DNA from: Bifidobacterium imperatoris
Lineage (GTDB): Bacteria > Actinomycetota > Actinomycetes > Actinomycetales > Bifidobacteriaceae
Direction of reading: 5' to 3'
Assembly (NCBI RefSeq): GCF_002860405.1
Contig: NZ_NMWV01000011.1
Location: 1-64,000 of the forward strand
Length of the DNA: 64,000 nucleotides
Below are positions 25,845 through 32,670 of this stretch, piece after piece (position 1 is the stretch's first letter; every line of letters starts with the position of its first letter). The notes beneath the pieces are model-generated. The model searched no databases, was not told the DNA's origin, and saw only the letters and a program-made list of their open reading frames with translations. The position numbers were made by a program, and so were the translations under genes.

Positions 25845-26095
25845 TGCAGGTCAGCTTCACCTCCCACATCCCGGCACACAGCCCACTCACCATCCAACAA
25901 CGCCTAGAAGCCGCAGGCTTCACCAACGTCCACGTCAACGCCATCAGCGACACCACCGAACCCTTCGTGCGCACCAACCGCGAAACCATCCAAGCCTACG
26001 AAAACGGCAAACACGCCATCCTCAACACCATGAACCACCTCAGCAAACTCAACGACGAAATACACCACAACCCCTACCAAGACGGCACCAAATGA
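25844..26095 (+). CDS. Hypothetical phage protein
   Basis: The 83-residue protein starts with an ATG overlapping the previous TAA, with AGAAAGGAAA upstream. Its content is neutral, with helices around RETIQAYENGKHAILNTMNHLSKLND. The family is unknown. Confidence 0.6.
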   Translation: MQVSFTSHIPAHSPLTIQQRLEAAGFTNVHVNAISDTTEPFVRTNRETIQAYENGKHAILNTMNHLSKLNDEIHHNPYQDGTK

Positions 26096-26322
26096 CCGAC
26101 TGGAGACACCAAGCCACATGCCGACAATACGACCCCGAACTCTGGTTCAGCACCCGGCCAGACGAAACCAAAACGGCGCTCGCCGTCTGCCGGCAATGCC
26201 CGGTCATCGACGAGTGCCGCCAGTTCGCCGACCATAACAACCGGATCAACGGCTACCCCCTGCAAGGCATCTGGGGCGGCCGCAGGTATGGCACAGGACG
26301 ATCCAAGAAAGGACTCTCATGA
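26092..26322 (+). CDS. WhiB-family iron-sulfur regulator, phage encoded
   Basis: The 76-residue protein is a compact WhiB-like (Wbl) protein. It has the four Cys of the [4Fe-4S] site: C in ATCRQYDPELWF, the pair in CRQCPVIDEC, then the turn GIWGGRR and a basic tail for DNA contact. Wbl proteins bind the primary sigma factor in actinobacteria. The gene is embedded in the early operon. It could retune host transcription or exclude other phages, as suggested for mycobacteriophage WhiB proteins. Confidence 0.92.
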   Translation: MTDWRHQATCRQYDPELWFSTRPDETKTALAVCRQCPVIDECRQFADHNNRINGYPLQGIWGGRRYGTGRSKKGLS

Positions 26323-26552
26323 ACAACATCGACACCACCGTCACCGCCCACCAGATAGGGCCCATCGTCATCATGCGAGGCACCGCCACCCCAATCGGGA
26401 AGGTCTCGCACCCCGAATGCTTCGGCCGGTTCACCGTCATCGCCCTATCGCCCGCCACGGCGATCCGCAAGTGCATGCGCCGCGTCGCCCGGATGTGCGC
26501 CGACCACTCGGCGCGAGAACAACTCGACCGGCAGGAAGGAGCACGGGCATGA
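26319..26552 (+). CDS. Hypothetical phage protein
   Basis: The 77-residue protein has an N-terminal beta-like half (IGPIVIMRGTATPIGKVS) and a basic helical half (AIRKCMRRVARMCADHSAREQLDRQ). AAGAAAGGA lies upstream. It overlaps the next gene. The family is unknown. Confidence 0.6.
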   Translation: MNNIDTTVTAHQIGPIVIMRGTATPIGKVSHPECFGRFTVIALSPATAIRKCMRRVARMCADHSAREQLDRQEGARA

Positions 26553-26776
26553 AAGTCACTGACGGCATCCGGCGGATCATCGAGGACTGGCACGACAAGG
26601 GCGTCAGCCCCGAGGACACCGCCCAAAGCCTGCGCATCCCCATCGACGAGGTGCGGGCCATCATCCTGCAAGCTCACCCCGCACCTCCGCAGCCCAAACG
26701 ACCCGAATTCCTCGAACCCCGCATGAGCGCGCTGGAAGAGACGGCCGACGTGCGGGACAATAGGAAGGAAAGTTAA
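26549..26776 (+). CDS. Small helix-turn-helix-like protein
   Basis: The 75-residue protein has an N-terminal half GIRRIIEDWHDKGVSPEDTAQSLRIPIDEVRAIILQA that fits a single HTH such as those in small phage regulators. A Pro-rich linker and acidic end follow. It is the last gene of the overlapping early run. A 145-bp gap with a GC hairpin at about 26806-26840 follows. Confidence 0.65.
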   Translation: MKVTDGIRRIIEDWHDKGVSPEDTAQSLRIPIDEVRAIILQAHPAPPQPKRPEFLEPRMSALEETADVRDNRKES

Positions 26777-26921
26777 GGAAAGTAAGCAAATCGTTGAAAA
26801 CAAGCCATTCCCGGCCGTCTCGTCACGTCGGGAACGGCATCGAGGCAAATAAAAAGCCCCCACCCGAAGACAGAGGCTCGCATACCCAAAGAACAAGTCT
26901 ACCAGCAAAGGGCGGGGAACG

Positions 26922-27767
26922 ATGGAACCACAGCGGACATGCGCGGCATGCGGCCACCAGACCAACGAAGGCCGACGCCTCTGCGACGAGTGCACCAAGG
27001 AATGGGCCCGCCGCCTCGCATGGCTCCTTAAAGCCGGCATGCCCGCCCTCCAACAGATTGTCTACAAACAAGCCACCACCCGCGAGCGCTCCCCGCGTCA
27101 CGGCAACGCGGCGTATGCGTCGCCGCCGGTCAACGAGACCGCCCAAGCCCTGTTCGGCACGGTGGAGGTTCACTTGCAGCTCATGGGCGGCATGCTCAAC
27201 CTTGCCCCGGTCGGCCATGACCGGTACGGGCGCGCCCGCACCCTGAAACAATGGTCTGAGCTGATCCGCTTGCTGCTGCATCGCCTAGGCGAGCTCGCTG
27301 GGCTGGAGACGGCCGGAGACCTGTACGCGGACACCACGCGGCTCGCGGAAAAGGTGGATGCGGCGACCACGCGCACTGCGGAACGCCTGCTGATCGGCGT
27401 ATGCCCCGACTGCCTCAACGAGCGGGACGAGCAGGGGAAGCCGATACGCACGCCCATCTACGCCGCCCAATCCTCACGGTACGCGGTATGCCCCGCATGC
27501 GGCGCATGGCTCGATTTGAAGCGCATCAGGCTCGAATACCTGCGCAGCGCCGGGCTCATGCACATCACCCGCACCCAAGCCGACGCCGCACGATGGATAC
27601 GCGACAACACCGGCGTCAACGTCACGGGCAAGGACTTGGCGAACTGGCGCAGCCGGGGCAAAATGCCGTCCACGCGGCGCATCGACCGCCATTACTGGGA
27701 GTGGAACATCATGGAGCTATTGGCCTGTGCGCAGGATCGAGCGGAACGCGACCGCGGCGACGTTTGA
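26922..27767 (+). CDS. Zinc-ribbon / DNA-binding phage protein
   Basis: The 281-residue protein has an N-terminal CAACGHQTNEGRRLCDECTKEW (two CxxC pairs), a helical middle, and a second ribbon of Cys pairs (CPDCLNERDEQG and CPACGAWL). The C-terminal region (ITRTQADAARWIRDNTGVNVTGKDLANWRSRGKMPSTRRIDRHYWEWNIMELL) fits an HTH of the MerR/excisionase kind. It could be the late-gene activator or a DNA-processing protein. A terminator follows, separating early from late genes. Confidence 0.7.
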   Translation: MEPQRTCAACGHQTNEGRRLCDECTKEWARRLAWLLKAGMPALQQIVYKQATTRERSPRHGNAAYASPPVNETAQALFGTVEVHLQLMGGMLNLAPVGHDRYGRARTLKQWSELIRLLLHRLGELAGLETAGDLYADTTRLAEKVDAATTRTAERLLIGVCPDCLNERDEQGKPIRTPIYAAQSSRYAVCPACGAWLDLKRIRLEYLRSAGLMHITRTQADAARWIRDNTGVNVTGKDLANWRSRGKMPSTRRIDRHYWEWNIMELLACAQDRAERDRGDV

Positions 27768-27817
27768 GGTTTGAGACAAAAACGTGTTACGCTGTCGCGT
27801 GTAATCGGAGTGTCAAG

Positions 27818-27850
27818 AAAGCCCTGCCCATGTCGGCGGGGCTTTTTTGT
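27818..27850 (+). terminator. Terminator of the early operon
   Basis: The arms AAAGCCC and GGGCTTT (27818-27824, 27838-27844) with an inner CC/GG pair are followed by TTTTTTG on the plus strand, 50 bp past the stop. Confidence 0.85.
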
Positions 27851-27858
27851 CCCCCGCT

Positions 27859-27943
27859 GGATGGTTGGCCGAGCGGTCGAATGCACCCGCTTGCTAGGCG
27901 GGCAACCGGCAACGGTTCGCGGGCGCGAATCCCGCACCATCCG
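27859..27943 (+). tRNA. tRNA-Ser (GCT), phage encoded
   Basis: The acceptor arms GGATGGT/ACCATCC pair perfectly and the discriminator is G73. The anticodon arm is CCCGC-TTGCTAG-GCGGG, giving anticodon GCT (codons AGC/AGU). The long variable arm (AACCGGCAACGGTT) is right for serine. The T-loop reads CGCGAAT instead of TTCGAAT, which is atypical. CCA is not encoded. Confidence 0.9.
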
Positions 27944-27951
27944 CCCTTGAG

Positions 27952-28028
27952 GCCCCATTAGACCAATCGGTAGAGTCAACTGATTCAAGTCCAGTCAAGT
28001 CACGGTTCGAATCCGCGATGGGGCACCA
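27952..28028 (+). tRNA. Unusual tRNA with CAA anticodon and encoded CCA
   Basis: The acceptor GCCCCAT/ATGGGGC is perfect, A73 is present and CCA is encoded. The anticodon arm is ACTGA-TTCAAGT-CCAGT, with an A-C mismatch at the base of the loop and anticodon CAA (UUG). The variable loop is only 5 nt, unlike class II tRNA-Leu. The T-arm (CACGG-TTCGAAT-CCGCG) has one A-C mismatch and the D-stem has only about three pairs. It could be a degenerate or idiosyncratic phage tRNA. Confidence 0.75.
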
Positions 28029-28166
28029 GCCGCCGCCGGCAATCGTGCACGGCCGGCCATGCGGCACCCGAAAAACACCACCACAAGCGGCGAGCGCCGG
28101 CGGGCTTTTCCTCTCCTTTCTCCCGCCGGCCGCTTCGCCGTTGTCTCGGAGAGGGAGGCTACACTG

Positions 28167-28478
28167 TTGGCTCGCATTCGTGTTCTGAGGCGCTTCCCGA
28201 AGGATTGGGGGCGGCTGCGCCGGTTCGACCCGGCCAATCCGGCCCATATGCGCCTGCTGCAAGAGGTCGTCCATTATTGGGCGGGGGACTGGCGTGGCAT
28301 GATCCCCGTGCAGGTGGCACCCTGCCGTATCCGGTTCGACCGGGGGCACCTGTATGCGCCCTCCTGCATACGCGGCCATACGGGCGGCCCGGTGATCCGC
28401 GACGGCATGCCGTTGGTCAAATACCACGCCATCCCCATACCGGCCGAGCTCAGGCCCATGCTGTGGGGGCTGCTGTGA
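28167..28478 (+). CDS. Hypothetical phage protein before the HNH gene
   Basis: The 103-residue protein (ARIRVLRRFPKDWGRLRRFDPANPAHMRLLQEVVHYWAGDWRGM, then VQVAPCRIRFDRGHLYAPSCIRGH) starts at a TTG at 28167, about 10 bases after GAGGGAGG. No ATG is in frame near that site. The frame opens further upstream, but the region there is hairpin-rich and non-coding in character. It ends overlapping the next gene's GTG. The family is unknown. Confidence 0.6.
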   Translation: MARIRVLRRFPKDWGRLRRFDPANPAHMRLLQEVVHYWAGDWRGMIPVQVAPCRIRFDRGHLYAPSCIRGHTGGPVIRDGMPLVKYHAIPIPAELRPMLWGLL

Positions 28479-28801
28479 ACGTGCGGCGCAGCAACGGGGC
28501 CGCCCGCAGCCGCATCCGCAAGCGCCTGCTGTCACGGGCCAACGGCCGGCCGATATGCGCCCTGTGCGGCCAGCCCATAGACACCAGCCTCAGGACGCCG
28601 CACCCCGGCAGCATGGAGATCGACGAGAAGCTGCCCGTATCCAAGGGCGGCGACCCGTTCGACCTCGACAATTGCCAGCTCACGCACCGACGCTGCAACC
28701 AGCGCAAAGGCAACCACCAATACACCAGACTCGACACCGACCCGAACGCCAAGCCCGCGCCGCCGGCACCCAAGCCGATCCCGCTGTCCCGGCAATGGTA
28801 G
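28475..28801 (+). CDS. HNH endonuclease (packaging-associated type)
   Basis: The 108-residue protein shows CALCGQPID, then EIDEKLPVSKGGDPFDLDNCQLTHRRCNQRKGN, a standard HNH nuclease with two Cys pairs. A Pro-rich tail follows. The GTG at 28475 overlaps the previous stop. Nucleases of this type often help terminase cut concatemers, but here four functional genes separate it from terminase. Confidence 0.87.
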   Translation: MNVRRSNGAARSRIRKRLLSRANGRPICALCGQPIDTSLRTPHPGSMEIDEKLPVSKGGDPFDLDNCQLTHRRCNQRKGNHQYTRLDTDPNAKPAPPAPKPIPLSRQW

Positions 28802-29074
28802 GGGCGGTATACCCTCACCCGCCCGCCTAGCCCTTCCACGGTCATAGGGCCATAGATACCCCCGGCGGCGGTTTTTCCACGGAACCTCCCCGCAGGGCGT
28901 TCCGCCCGACGGCGCGGAAACACCGTGTACGGCCGTTTCGGCCGCGTTTCGGCGGTTCCGGGGCTTTGTTGCCATGATCGGCCGCGTTCGCCGTCCTGCG
29001 CCGATCGGCCCCGAACGGCCGGCCTCGCATGCCAGCAACCACGCTCGAAGCGCTCGAAAACGTTGCAATACCGC
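28802..29074. other. GC-rich non-coding stretch before the late-side operon
   Basis: There is no supported gene. It carries several short palindromes (for example GGCCGTTTCGGCC near 28931 and paired CCGAACGG/CCGTTCGG-like pieces) and GGTTTTTCC at about 28869. It leads into a strong promoter at 29075. Confidence 0.5.
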
Positions 29075-29103
29075 TTGTCAAGCGTTACAAAACATGATAT
29101 AGT
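29075..29103 (+). promoter_or_regulatory. Strong sigma-70-type promoter, leaderless
   Basis: The -35 box TTGTCA (29075-29080), a 17-bp spacer and the -10 box TATAGT (29098-29103) lie only 7 bp before the ATG at 29111. Transcription should start at or within one or two bases of that ATG, giving a leaderless message. Confidence 0.8.
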
Positions 29104-29110
29104 CTTGAAT

Positions 29111-29668
29111 ATGGGAAGACGTTGCGAGATCGACGGAACGTACATGGCCGGCGACAACGGGCACGGAGGCAGCGAACGGCGCGTATGCTCAGGCCGCTGC
29201 CGCGTCGAGGCGTACCGGCGGCGCAAGGCCATCCCCGACGAGATGAAGGCGCTGCGCAGGTGGGTGCGCGCCGACGGCAAACGGCCCATCCAACCCGACG
29301 GCAAACCCGCGTCCAGCACCAAGCCGGCCACATGGTCGGCGTTCGAACAGGTAGCGAACACGGGGGAGGGCGACGGCTTCGGGATCATGCTCGGCGACGG
29401 GCTCGCCTGCTACGACCTCGACCACATCCTCGACGAGCAAGGCCACGTCAAGCCCCGCCACCCCGGCCGGCTCATCCTCGACCGGCTCGAACGCGAAGGC
29501 TGCGTGTTCGCCGAGATCAGCAGCAGCGGCGAAGGCCTGCACCTGTTCGTCCATTCCGACGCCCCGAGCTGGAAACGCGAAGGCGTGGAATTCTACAGCC
29601 ACAGCCGCTTCATCCGCATGACCGGAATCAAGTGGAACCCGAAAAGGAGGCGCAATGCTCATCAGTGA
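29111..29668 (+). CDS. Short primase-polymerase (prim-pol)-like protein
   Basis: The 185-residue protein has an N-terminal zinc knuckle (CSGRCRVEAYRRRKAIPDEMKALRRWV). A minimal archaeo-eukaryotic primase-type region follows: GDGFGIMLGDGLACYDLDHILDEQGHVKPR with an Asp pair, and AEISSSGEGLHLFVHSDAP, the usual S-x-G-x-G-x-H-like motif. It ends after the HSRFIRMTG segment, without the helicase domain found in D5/RepB-type proteins. I chose the ATG at 29111 because a strong leaderless promoter ends directly before it. It may prime phage DNA. Confidence 0.7.
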   Translation: MGRRCEIDGTYMAGDNGHGGSERRVCSGRCRVEAYRRRKAIPDEMKALRRWVRADGKRPIQPDGKPASSTKPATWSAFEQVANTGEGDGFGIMLGDGLACYDLDHILDEQGHVKPRHPGRLILDRLEREGCVFAEISSSGEGLHLFVHSDAPSWKREGVEFYSHSRFIRMTGIKWNPKRRRNAHQ

Positions 29669-30683
29669 CATCATCCCCTACGAGCGCAACGCCCGCCACA
29701 ACGACAAGGCCATACCCAAGGTCGCCGAAAGCATCCAGAAGTTCGGCCTGCGCGGCAGCATCGTCTTGGAATCGCGCGACAACCCCGTCATCGTATGCGG
29801 GCACACGCGCGTCGCCGCCATGAAAAGCCTCGGCTGGACGGAAATACCCGACGACCACATCGAATACTGCGACGGCCTGACCCAAGACGAGATCGACGCC
29901 TTCCGCCTCATCGACAACAAGACCGGCGAGATCGCCACATGGAACGTCGCCCTGCTGAAAAGCGAAGCCAAACGCCTCAACGGCAAACTCGACTTCGCCC
30001 GCTACGGCTTCGACTTCAAAAGCAAGGTCAAACCCTACGGGGCCGAACGCACCCGCACCGACGACTACTACAACCTGCGCCTGTGCGACATCGACGACTG
30101 CTCCCCGGACGGCATGCCCCTGCTCGCCCCCACCGACATCCGACCCGCCCGGCTCATCGGCTTCAACTACGCCAAAAGCTGGAAGGACGACAAAACCGGC
30201 GTCGGCATCCACTTCTTCCTCGACGACTACCAATTCGAACGCCTGTGGAACAGGCCGGAGGACTACACGGGGCTGCTTAAGGGCTTCGACATGGCATGCA
30301 CGCCAGACTGGAGCCTCTACCTCGACATGCCCCGGCCGATGCAGCAATGGAACATCTACCGCTCCCGCGCCATCGGCGACTGGTGGCAACGCCACGGCCT
30401 GACCGTCGTACCGACCCTGTCATGGAGCGACGAGAACAGCTACGAATACTGCTTCAACGGCCTGCCCACCGGCTCCACCGTCGCCGTGAGCACCATCGGA
30501 GTCAAGGGCGACCCGGAGCGCGAACGACTCTGGCACCACGGCATGGACGAAGCCATCGACCGCGTGAAACCCAAGCGCGTGCTGCTCTACGGCGGCACCC
30601 TCGGCCACGACATGCATGGCATAGAGACCATCGCATACGCCAACACCGTCACCGACCGCATGGCCGGCGACAAGCCGCCGTAA
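29655..30683 (+). CDS. ParB/sulfiredoxin-like domain fused to DUF4417
   Basis: The 342-residue protein has an N-terminal ParB-like nuclease domain (SDIIPYERNARHNDKAIPKVAESIQKFGLRGSIVLESRDNPVIVCGHTRVAAMKSLG and DAFRLIDNKTGEIATWN). A DUF4417 domain follows (GFDMACTPDWSLYLDMPRPMQQWNIYRSRAIGDWWQRHGLTVVPTLSW). In phages this ParB domain usually precedes a DNA methyltransferase, and here DUF4417 takes its place. AAAAGGAGG is 4 bases from the ATG. It overlaps the prim-pol gene by 14 bp. The precise activity is unknown. Confidence 0.85.
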   Translation: MLISDIIPYERNARHNDKAIPKVAESIQKFGLRGSIVLESRDNPVIVCGHTRVAAMKSLGWTEIPDDHIEYCDGLTQDEIDAFRLIDNKTGEIATWNVALLKSEAKRLNGKLDFARYGFDFKSKVKPYGAERTRTDDYYNLRLCDIDDCSPDGMPLLAPTDIRPARLIGFNYAKSWKDDKTGVGIHFFLDDYQFERLWNRPEDYTGLLKGFDMACTPDWSLYLDMPRPMQQWNIYRSRAIGDWWQRHGLTVVPTLSWSDENSYEYCFNGLPTGSTVAVSTIGVKGDPERERLWHHGMDEAIDRVKPKRVLLYGGTLGHDMHGIETIAYANTVTDRMAGDKPP

Positions 30684-30726
30684 ACCCGGCGCAAGCATGC
30701 CTGAAAACTGAAAAGAGGTACCCGAC

Positions 30727-31359
30727 ATGGGCGGACGAGGCGCAACCAGCAGCCACGGCAAAACCAAAACCAAGGAAAAGCCGCGACAGAAAGGCCACCT
30801 CACCGGCGACCAAATCCCCAAGAACGCCGAAGAGACCGCCAAATACATCGGCTCGACCGTTCAGGAAGCCAAGGACATGTTCGACGCGGTGCAGGACTTC
30901 ACGGGCAGCGCATACTCGGGCATCCGACGCGCACAACGCGGAGAGAAGGCGTCCGACATCCCCGAGCTGCAAAAGAAGTACGACAGCGAGGCCAAACGGA
31001 TCGAAGGCTACATCGAACGAGCGCCCAAATGGGGAGGCGGCGTCACCTACCGAGGCATGAGCCTTCCAGCGTCCGCCGTCAAAGGACTCAAGGTCGGAGG
31101 AACGTTCGACGTCAACCTCGGCACCGCCTCATGGAGCACGCAGGAAAGCACCGCCCGCAACTTCGCCAAATCAAGCAGCGGCGACAAACCGGTCGTGTTC
31201 GTCAGCCAGACCCAGAGCAAGGGCACCTCCATCAAGCACATCAGCCGCTTCACCAAGGAAAACGAGGTGCTGGTGTCCAAGAACGCGAAATACACAGTCA
31301 CCAACATCTCGACCAAACCCGGCAGCCCATACACCTACGTCTACGTAAAGGAGAGCTAG
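30727..31359 (+). CDS. Putative ADP-ribosyltransferase, R-S-E class
   Basis: The 210-residue protein has a basic N-terminal tail and a helical region, then the transferase core. Three signatures are in order. Arg109 lies in VTYRGMSLP. The Ser-Thr-x motif is STQ at 137-139 in ASWSTQESTARNFA. The E-x-E pair is E178-N-E180 in KENEVLVSKN. These are the NAD-binding and catalytic residues of cholera-toxin/C3-like enzymes that modify proteins, often at Arg. No signal peptide is seen, so it acts inside the host or inside the virion. A sister gene 180 bp downstream encodes the reverse activity. Confidence 0.75.
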   Translation: MGGRGATSSHGKTKTKEKPRQKGHLTGDQIPKNAEETAKYIGSTVQEAKDMFDAVQDFTGSAYSGIRRAQRGEKASDIPELQKKYDSEAKRIEGYIERAPKWGGGVTYRGMSLPASAVKGLKVGGTFDVNLGTASWSTQESTARNFAKSSSGDKPVVFVSQTQSKGTSIKHISRFTKENEVLVSKNAKYTVTNISTKPGSPYTYVYVKES

Positions 31360-31361
31360 AC

Positions 31362-31538
31362 ATGACCGCCAAGAACACCACCAAGAAGACCACCACCGCA
31401 TCGGAAGACTGGTCACACCCCAAGCAGTACACCCGCCGACGCGGCGAAATGGCCGCACGCGGCCATCAGGACGGCCTCGACTTCATCAAAGGCAACGCCA
31501 AGGCCCTCGGCCTCGACAAGAAGAAGGGCGGCAAATGA
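31362..31538 (+). CDS. Small Lys/Thr-rich protein between the ADP-ribose genes
   Basis: The 58-residue protein is basic (TTKKTTTASEDWSHPKQYTRRRGEMAARGHQDGLDFIKGNAKALGLDKKKGG). It begins 2 bases after the transferase stop, with AAAGGAGAG upstream, and overlaps the glycohydrolase start. It could be a partner or substrate of the pair. The family is unknown. Confidence 0.65.
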   Translation: MTAKNTTKKTTTASEDWSHPKQYTRRRGEMAARGHQDGLDFIKGNAKALGLDKKKGGK

Positions 31539-32338
31539 CCCACACGCTCAAAGACGCCGTCTATGGTCAGGCCGTAGCCGACGCGCTCGGCGTACCCTAC
31601 GAATTCCAACCGCGCGGCACCTTCCACGCCACCACCATGACCGGCCACGGCACCCACAACCAGCCCGCCGGCACATGGAGCGACGACACCAGCATGGCGC
31701 TCGCCATCTGCGACAGCATCCGCAGCAACAAGGGGCGCATCGACCCGGACGACATGCGCGAACGGTTCAACGACTGGTACCAGCACGGCGATTACACCAT
31801 CGACGGGCTCTTCGACATCGGCAACACCACCATCAAGGCCCTGCGGGCCGGCCACGGCATGACCGGCGAATACGACAACGGCAACGGCTCGCTCATGCGC
31901 ACCATCCCACTCGCATTCACCGACGCCAGCGAAACGCAAGTCGAACAGGTCAGCGCCATCACCCACGCCAACCCCACCAGCACCCGAGCATGCGTGAAAC
32001 TCATCCACTACGCCCGCCAACTCGCCGCCGGACACACGCCGCTCGACGCGATAGAAACGGCCGGATACACGAGGGCGCTCGCCGACGAGCCCGAGGGCAT
32101 GATCCGTTCCGGCGGGTACGTGCTCGACACGCTCAAGGCCGCCGTCTGGTGCCTCGTCACCACCGACGATTACGCCGGCTGCGCGCTCAAGGCCGTCAAC
32201 CTCGGCGACGACACCGACACCACCGCAGCCGTCGCCGGCGGCCTCGCCGGCATCGTCTACGGCACCGAAGGCATCCCCGCCGAATGGATCGCCAAACTGC
32301 GCGGCAAGGACGTCATCGACGCATGCCTGTTCGCATAG
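31535..32338 (+). CDS. ADP-ribosylglycohydrolase (DraG/ARH family)
   Basis: The 267-residue protein carries the metal-site motifs of ADP-ribosyl hydrolases. GTWSDDTSMALAI (Asp50-Asp51-Thr52) lies near the start. GNGSLMRTIPLAF is in the middle. LGDDTDTTAAVAGGLAGIVYG lies near residue 230. The opening DAVYGQAVADALGVPYEF is typical of the family. It would remove ADP-ribose from modified residues, probably the marks made by the adjacent transferase. Overlap with the preceding small gene shows a co-translated unit. Confidence 0.9.
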   Translation: MTHTLKDAVYGQAVADALGVPYEFQPRGTFHATTMTGHGTHNQPAGTWSDDTSMALAICDSIRSNKGRIDPDDMRERFNDWYQHGDYTIDGLFDIGNTTIKALRAGHGMTGEYDNGNGSLMRTIPLAFTDASETQVEQVSAITHANPTSTRACVKLIHYARQLAAGHTPLDAIETAGYTRALADEPEGMIRSGGYVLDTLKAAVWCLVTTDDYAGCALKAVNLGDDTDTTAAVAGGLAGIVYGTEGIPAEWIAKLRGKDVIDACLFA

Positions 32339-32348
32339 GAGGAACATC

Positions 32349-32600
32349 GTGACACACATCAGAAAGGCCGCGATCCTGTGCGACAAGTGCGGCGCGCGCA
32401 TCGACATCGACCCGGACGTCGCCAGCCCGTTCTCATCGTCGATCCTGCACCGCGAAAGCGCATGGCGCGACTGGATCGAGGTCGATACCGGCCGACACCT
32501 GTGCCCCGAATGCGCGGGGCATTACCGGGAAGTGAAGCGGCGCATGGAACGCGAGCTGCGCGAGGCAGCCGGCGTGCGCACCATCGACTTCGACTACTGA
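32349..32600 (+). CDS. Small zinc-ribbon protein
   Basis: The 83-residue protein has CDKCGARIDID and LCPECAGHY, one zinc ribbon, and a basic helix (YREVKRRMERELREAAG). The GTG at 32349 follows AGGAGGAAC. It is the last gene before a terminator. The family is unknown. Confidence 0.7.
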   Translation: MTHIRKAAILCDKCGARIDIDPDVASPFSSSILHRESAWRDWIEVDTGRHLCPECAGHYREVKRRMERELREAAGVRTIDFDY

Positions 32601-32618
32601 CCGCCACCAAACCAAACG

Positions 32619-32646
32619 AAAGCCGCCCCACGGGGTGGCTTTTTCT
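32619..32646 (+). terminator. Terminator before the packaging operon
   Basis: Complementary stems AAAGCC(G)CCC and GGG(T)GGCTTT are followed by TTTTC, 18 bp past the previous stop. It isolates the ADP-ribose module from the terminase genes. Confidence 0.85.
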
Positions 32647-32670
32647 TTGCCCGAAAGCGAGACGCAGAAC

